Below are positions 6,409 to 7,747 of a stretch of DNA of 7,747 nt, one piece after another. Source of the stretch: an uncultured Blautia sp. (lineage in GTDB: Bacteria; Bacillota; Clostridia; Lachnospirales; Lachnospiraceae); NCBI GenBank assembly GCA_934358405.1, contig CAKRKL010000090.1:1-7747 (forward strand), read 5' to 3'. The translations under genes were made by a program, and so were the position numbers. Below the pieces are notes generated by a model. It saw nothing but the letters and a program-made list of their open reading frames with translations. It ran no database searches and had not been told where the DNA came from. The number at the start of each line of letters is the position of its first letter. Positions within the stretch are counted from its first letter, which is position 1.

Positions 6409-7659
6409 ATGAAGAAAAAAGGGAAGAGATTTCTTTGCATGCTGCTTATCCTGATCATTCAAACCATATCAGCAGACCAGGCAGCAGGGGCGGATACCGG
6501 AAATGCAAGCGCTGTGGTACAGATGATCCCGGCTGTCGTGGATATGAAAGAAGCAGACGGACCCGGAAGCCTGTATGCGCTTTCCGCTGTTCTTATGGAC
6601 GGAGATTCCGGCAGAGTGCTTTATGAAAAGAAAGGCTACACAAAAAGGCCGAATGCCAGCACAACAAAGGTGATGACCTGTATCCTGGCGCTGGAAAACG
6701 GAGCCGGAGATGACTATGTAATGGTATCTAAAAACGCTGCCGCCCAGCCGGAGGTAAAGCTTGGCCTGAAAGAGGGAGATCAGTATTACCTGGAGGATCT
6801 TTTGTATTCCCTGATGCTGAAAAGCCACAACGATACGGCAGTAGCAATTGCAGAGCATATAGGAGGCTCTGTGGAGGGCTTTGCCAAAATGATGAATGAA
6901 AAAGCCAGAGAAATTGGCTGCACCAACACGCATTTTGTTACGCCCAACGGCTTGGACGGGGCAGATGCAGGGGGTGTTCATGAAACTACAGCGCGGGATC
7001 TGGCGCTGATCATGCGCTACGCCATAAAAAATAAAACATTTCTTCATATAACACAGACAAGAGACTATTCCTTTTCTGATCTTTCCGGAAAAAAGCAGTT
7101 CTCTGTACACAATGCAAATGCCTTGTTGGACATGACCCCGGATGCTGTTTCCGGAAAGACCGGATTTACGGGAAATGCAGGCTATTGCTATGTGGGAGCC
7201 TGCGAAAATGAGGGGAGGACATTTATTATTTCTCTGCTTGGCTGCGGATGGCCAAATAACAAAAGCTATAAATGGAAGGATACCATGAAGCTTCTGGAAT
7301 ACGGAAAAGAAAATTACCACAAGGCTGTATACTGGCAGGAACCGCAGATCCCTTTGATTTTTGTGAAGGATGGGATTTCGGACGAAACTTCACAGGCATT
7401 TGCACAAGGGGTGGTTCAGGCAGATGACGCTGACCGAAAGAAGGAGGTTCTTTTAAAATCCGGGGAAAAAGTCAGCTGCAATGTCTGCCTTCAGAAGGAG
7501 CTTACTGCTCCCATAAAAAAAGGACAGAAGCTGGGAGAGGTAACCTTTTCCCTTGGGGAAATGGTTCTGGATCGTTATTTTGTGTGCGCAGATCGCAATA
7601 TCGTCAAAATTACCTATCTTTGGTGCGTGAATAAAGTGTTTCATGACTTTTTTCACTAA
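6409..7659 (+). CDS. dacF: D-alanyl-D-alanine carboxypeptidase, DacF-type (serine-type, secreted)
   Basis: This 416-residue low-molecular-weight penicillin-binding protein cleaves the terminal D-Ala from peptidoglycan pentapeptides, limiting cross-linking. The N-terminus is a signal peptide: a basic MKKKGKR, a hydrophobic core, and Ala-rich cleavage options around residues 22-27. The transpeptidase domain has all three active-site motifs: S-T-T-K (Ser84 nucleophile, Lys87), S-H-N (139-141) and K-T-G (250-252). The PBP5-type beta domain follows, including APIKKGQKLGEV, and the protein ends in an amphipathic aromatic tail (LWCVNKVFHDFF) that probably anchors it to the outer face of the membrane. 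In spore formers dacF homologues act in spore cortex or general wall maturation; the role here is not determinable. It follows the PLC-like gene by 143 bases with a hairpin between them, and is closed by a terminator. The symbol is a family-level guess. Confidence 0.92.
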   Translation: MKKKGKRFLCMLLILIIQTISADQAAGADTGNASAVVQMIPAVVDMKEADGPGSLYALSAVLMDGDSGRVLYEKKGYTKRPNASTTKVMTCILALENGAGDDYVMVSKNAAAQPEVKLGLKEGDQYYLEDLLYSLMLKSHNDTAVAIAEHIGGSVEGFAKMMNEKAREIGCTNTHFVTPNGLDGADAGGVHETTARDLALIMRYAIKNKTFLHITQTRDYSFSDLSGKKQFSVHNANALLDMTPDAVSGKTGFTGNAGYCYVGACENEGRTFIISLLGCGWPNNKSYKWKDTMKLLEYGKENYHKAVYWQEPQIPLIFVKDGISDETSQAFAQGVVQADDADRKKEVLLKSGEKVSCNVCLQKELTAPIKKGQKLGEVTFSLGEMVLDRYFVCADRNIVKITYLWCVNKVFHDFFH

Positions 7660-7688
7660 AAAGCCAGAGAAAATATGTATGATATATC

Positions 7689-7720
7689 AAAAAATCCCCC
7701 GAATTTCGAGGGATTTTTTT
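7689..7720 (+). terminator. Rho-independent terminator after dacF, probably bidirectional
   Basis: An A-run (7689-7694) and TCCC (7695-7698) pair with GGGA (7710-7713) and the T-run (7714-7720). One C/A mismatch (7699/7709) is followed by an inner CGA/TCG stem (7700-7702 with 7706-7708) and a three-base loop. The seven-base T-run follows the stem directly. Because the left arm starts with A residues, the same structure has a T-run on the opposite strand and may also stop transcription arriving from the right. It lies 29 bases after the dacF stop codon. Confidence 0.9.
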
Positions 7721-7747
7721 GCATAAAAACACGGAAAACTATTGAAA

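Noticed and set aside
6469..7320. Long minus-strand open frame (283 codons) opposite dacF.
   Set aside because: The + strand carries all three penicillin-binding protein motifs here; the minus frame has no recognisable domain or convincing start context and is a shadow.
7742..7747. TTGAAA at the right edge as the -35 box of a following gene.
   Set aside because: The window ends here, so the required -10 box cannot be examined.

Overview
The window is an ordinary-looking, densely packed chromosomal segment from a low-to-mid GC Gram-positive Firmicute. It is most likely a member of the Clostridia, and I would guess Lachnospiraceae. This rests on AGGAGG-type ribosome binding sites, a perfect sigma-A-type promoter, short intergenic gaps, and protein families and gene order (scpA-scpB next to a phospholipase C-like protein and a DacF-type carboxypeptidase) familiar from gut clostridia. 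The genus is inference; no rRNA or other marker is present. All supported genes are on the + strand.

Layout: (1) positions 1-363 hold the 3' end of a D-alanyl-D-alanine carboxypeptidase, cut by the window edge. (2) A consensus promoter (TTGACA, 18-base spacer, TATAAT) begins on the stop codon of that gene and drives what looks like one long transcription unit. Its leader holds an 8-bp inverted repeat just before the first ribosome binding site. (3) The unit encodes an ABC exporter half-transporter, a MoeA-like molybdopterin-binding protein with a cysteine-rich tail, a calcineurin-like metallophosphoesterase, the condensin accessory proteins ScpA and ScpB, and a signal-less zinc-dependent phospholipase C-like protein. 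Gaps between these genes are 8-23 bases. (4) A 143-base spacer with a strong 17-bp hairpin that has no U-tract separates this block from a complete, secreted DacF-type D,D-carboxypeptidase. (5) A clear, probably bidirectional, intrinsic terminator follows at 7689-7720.

How the genes fit together: ScpA and ScpB join Smc to form the bacterial condensin that compacts and segregates the chromosome. The two carboxypeptidases trim peptidoglycan side chains outside the membrane. The ABC exporter and the PLC-like protein may concern lipids or the envelope. The molybdopterin-binding protein and the metallophosphoesterase have no obvious functional link to the others. I see no CRISPR array, tRNA, rRNA, insertion sequence, prophage or defence module. 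I do not see a convincing undescribed multi-gene system; the items worth a second look are regulatory structures and a few atypical proteins.
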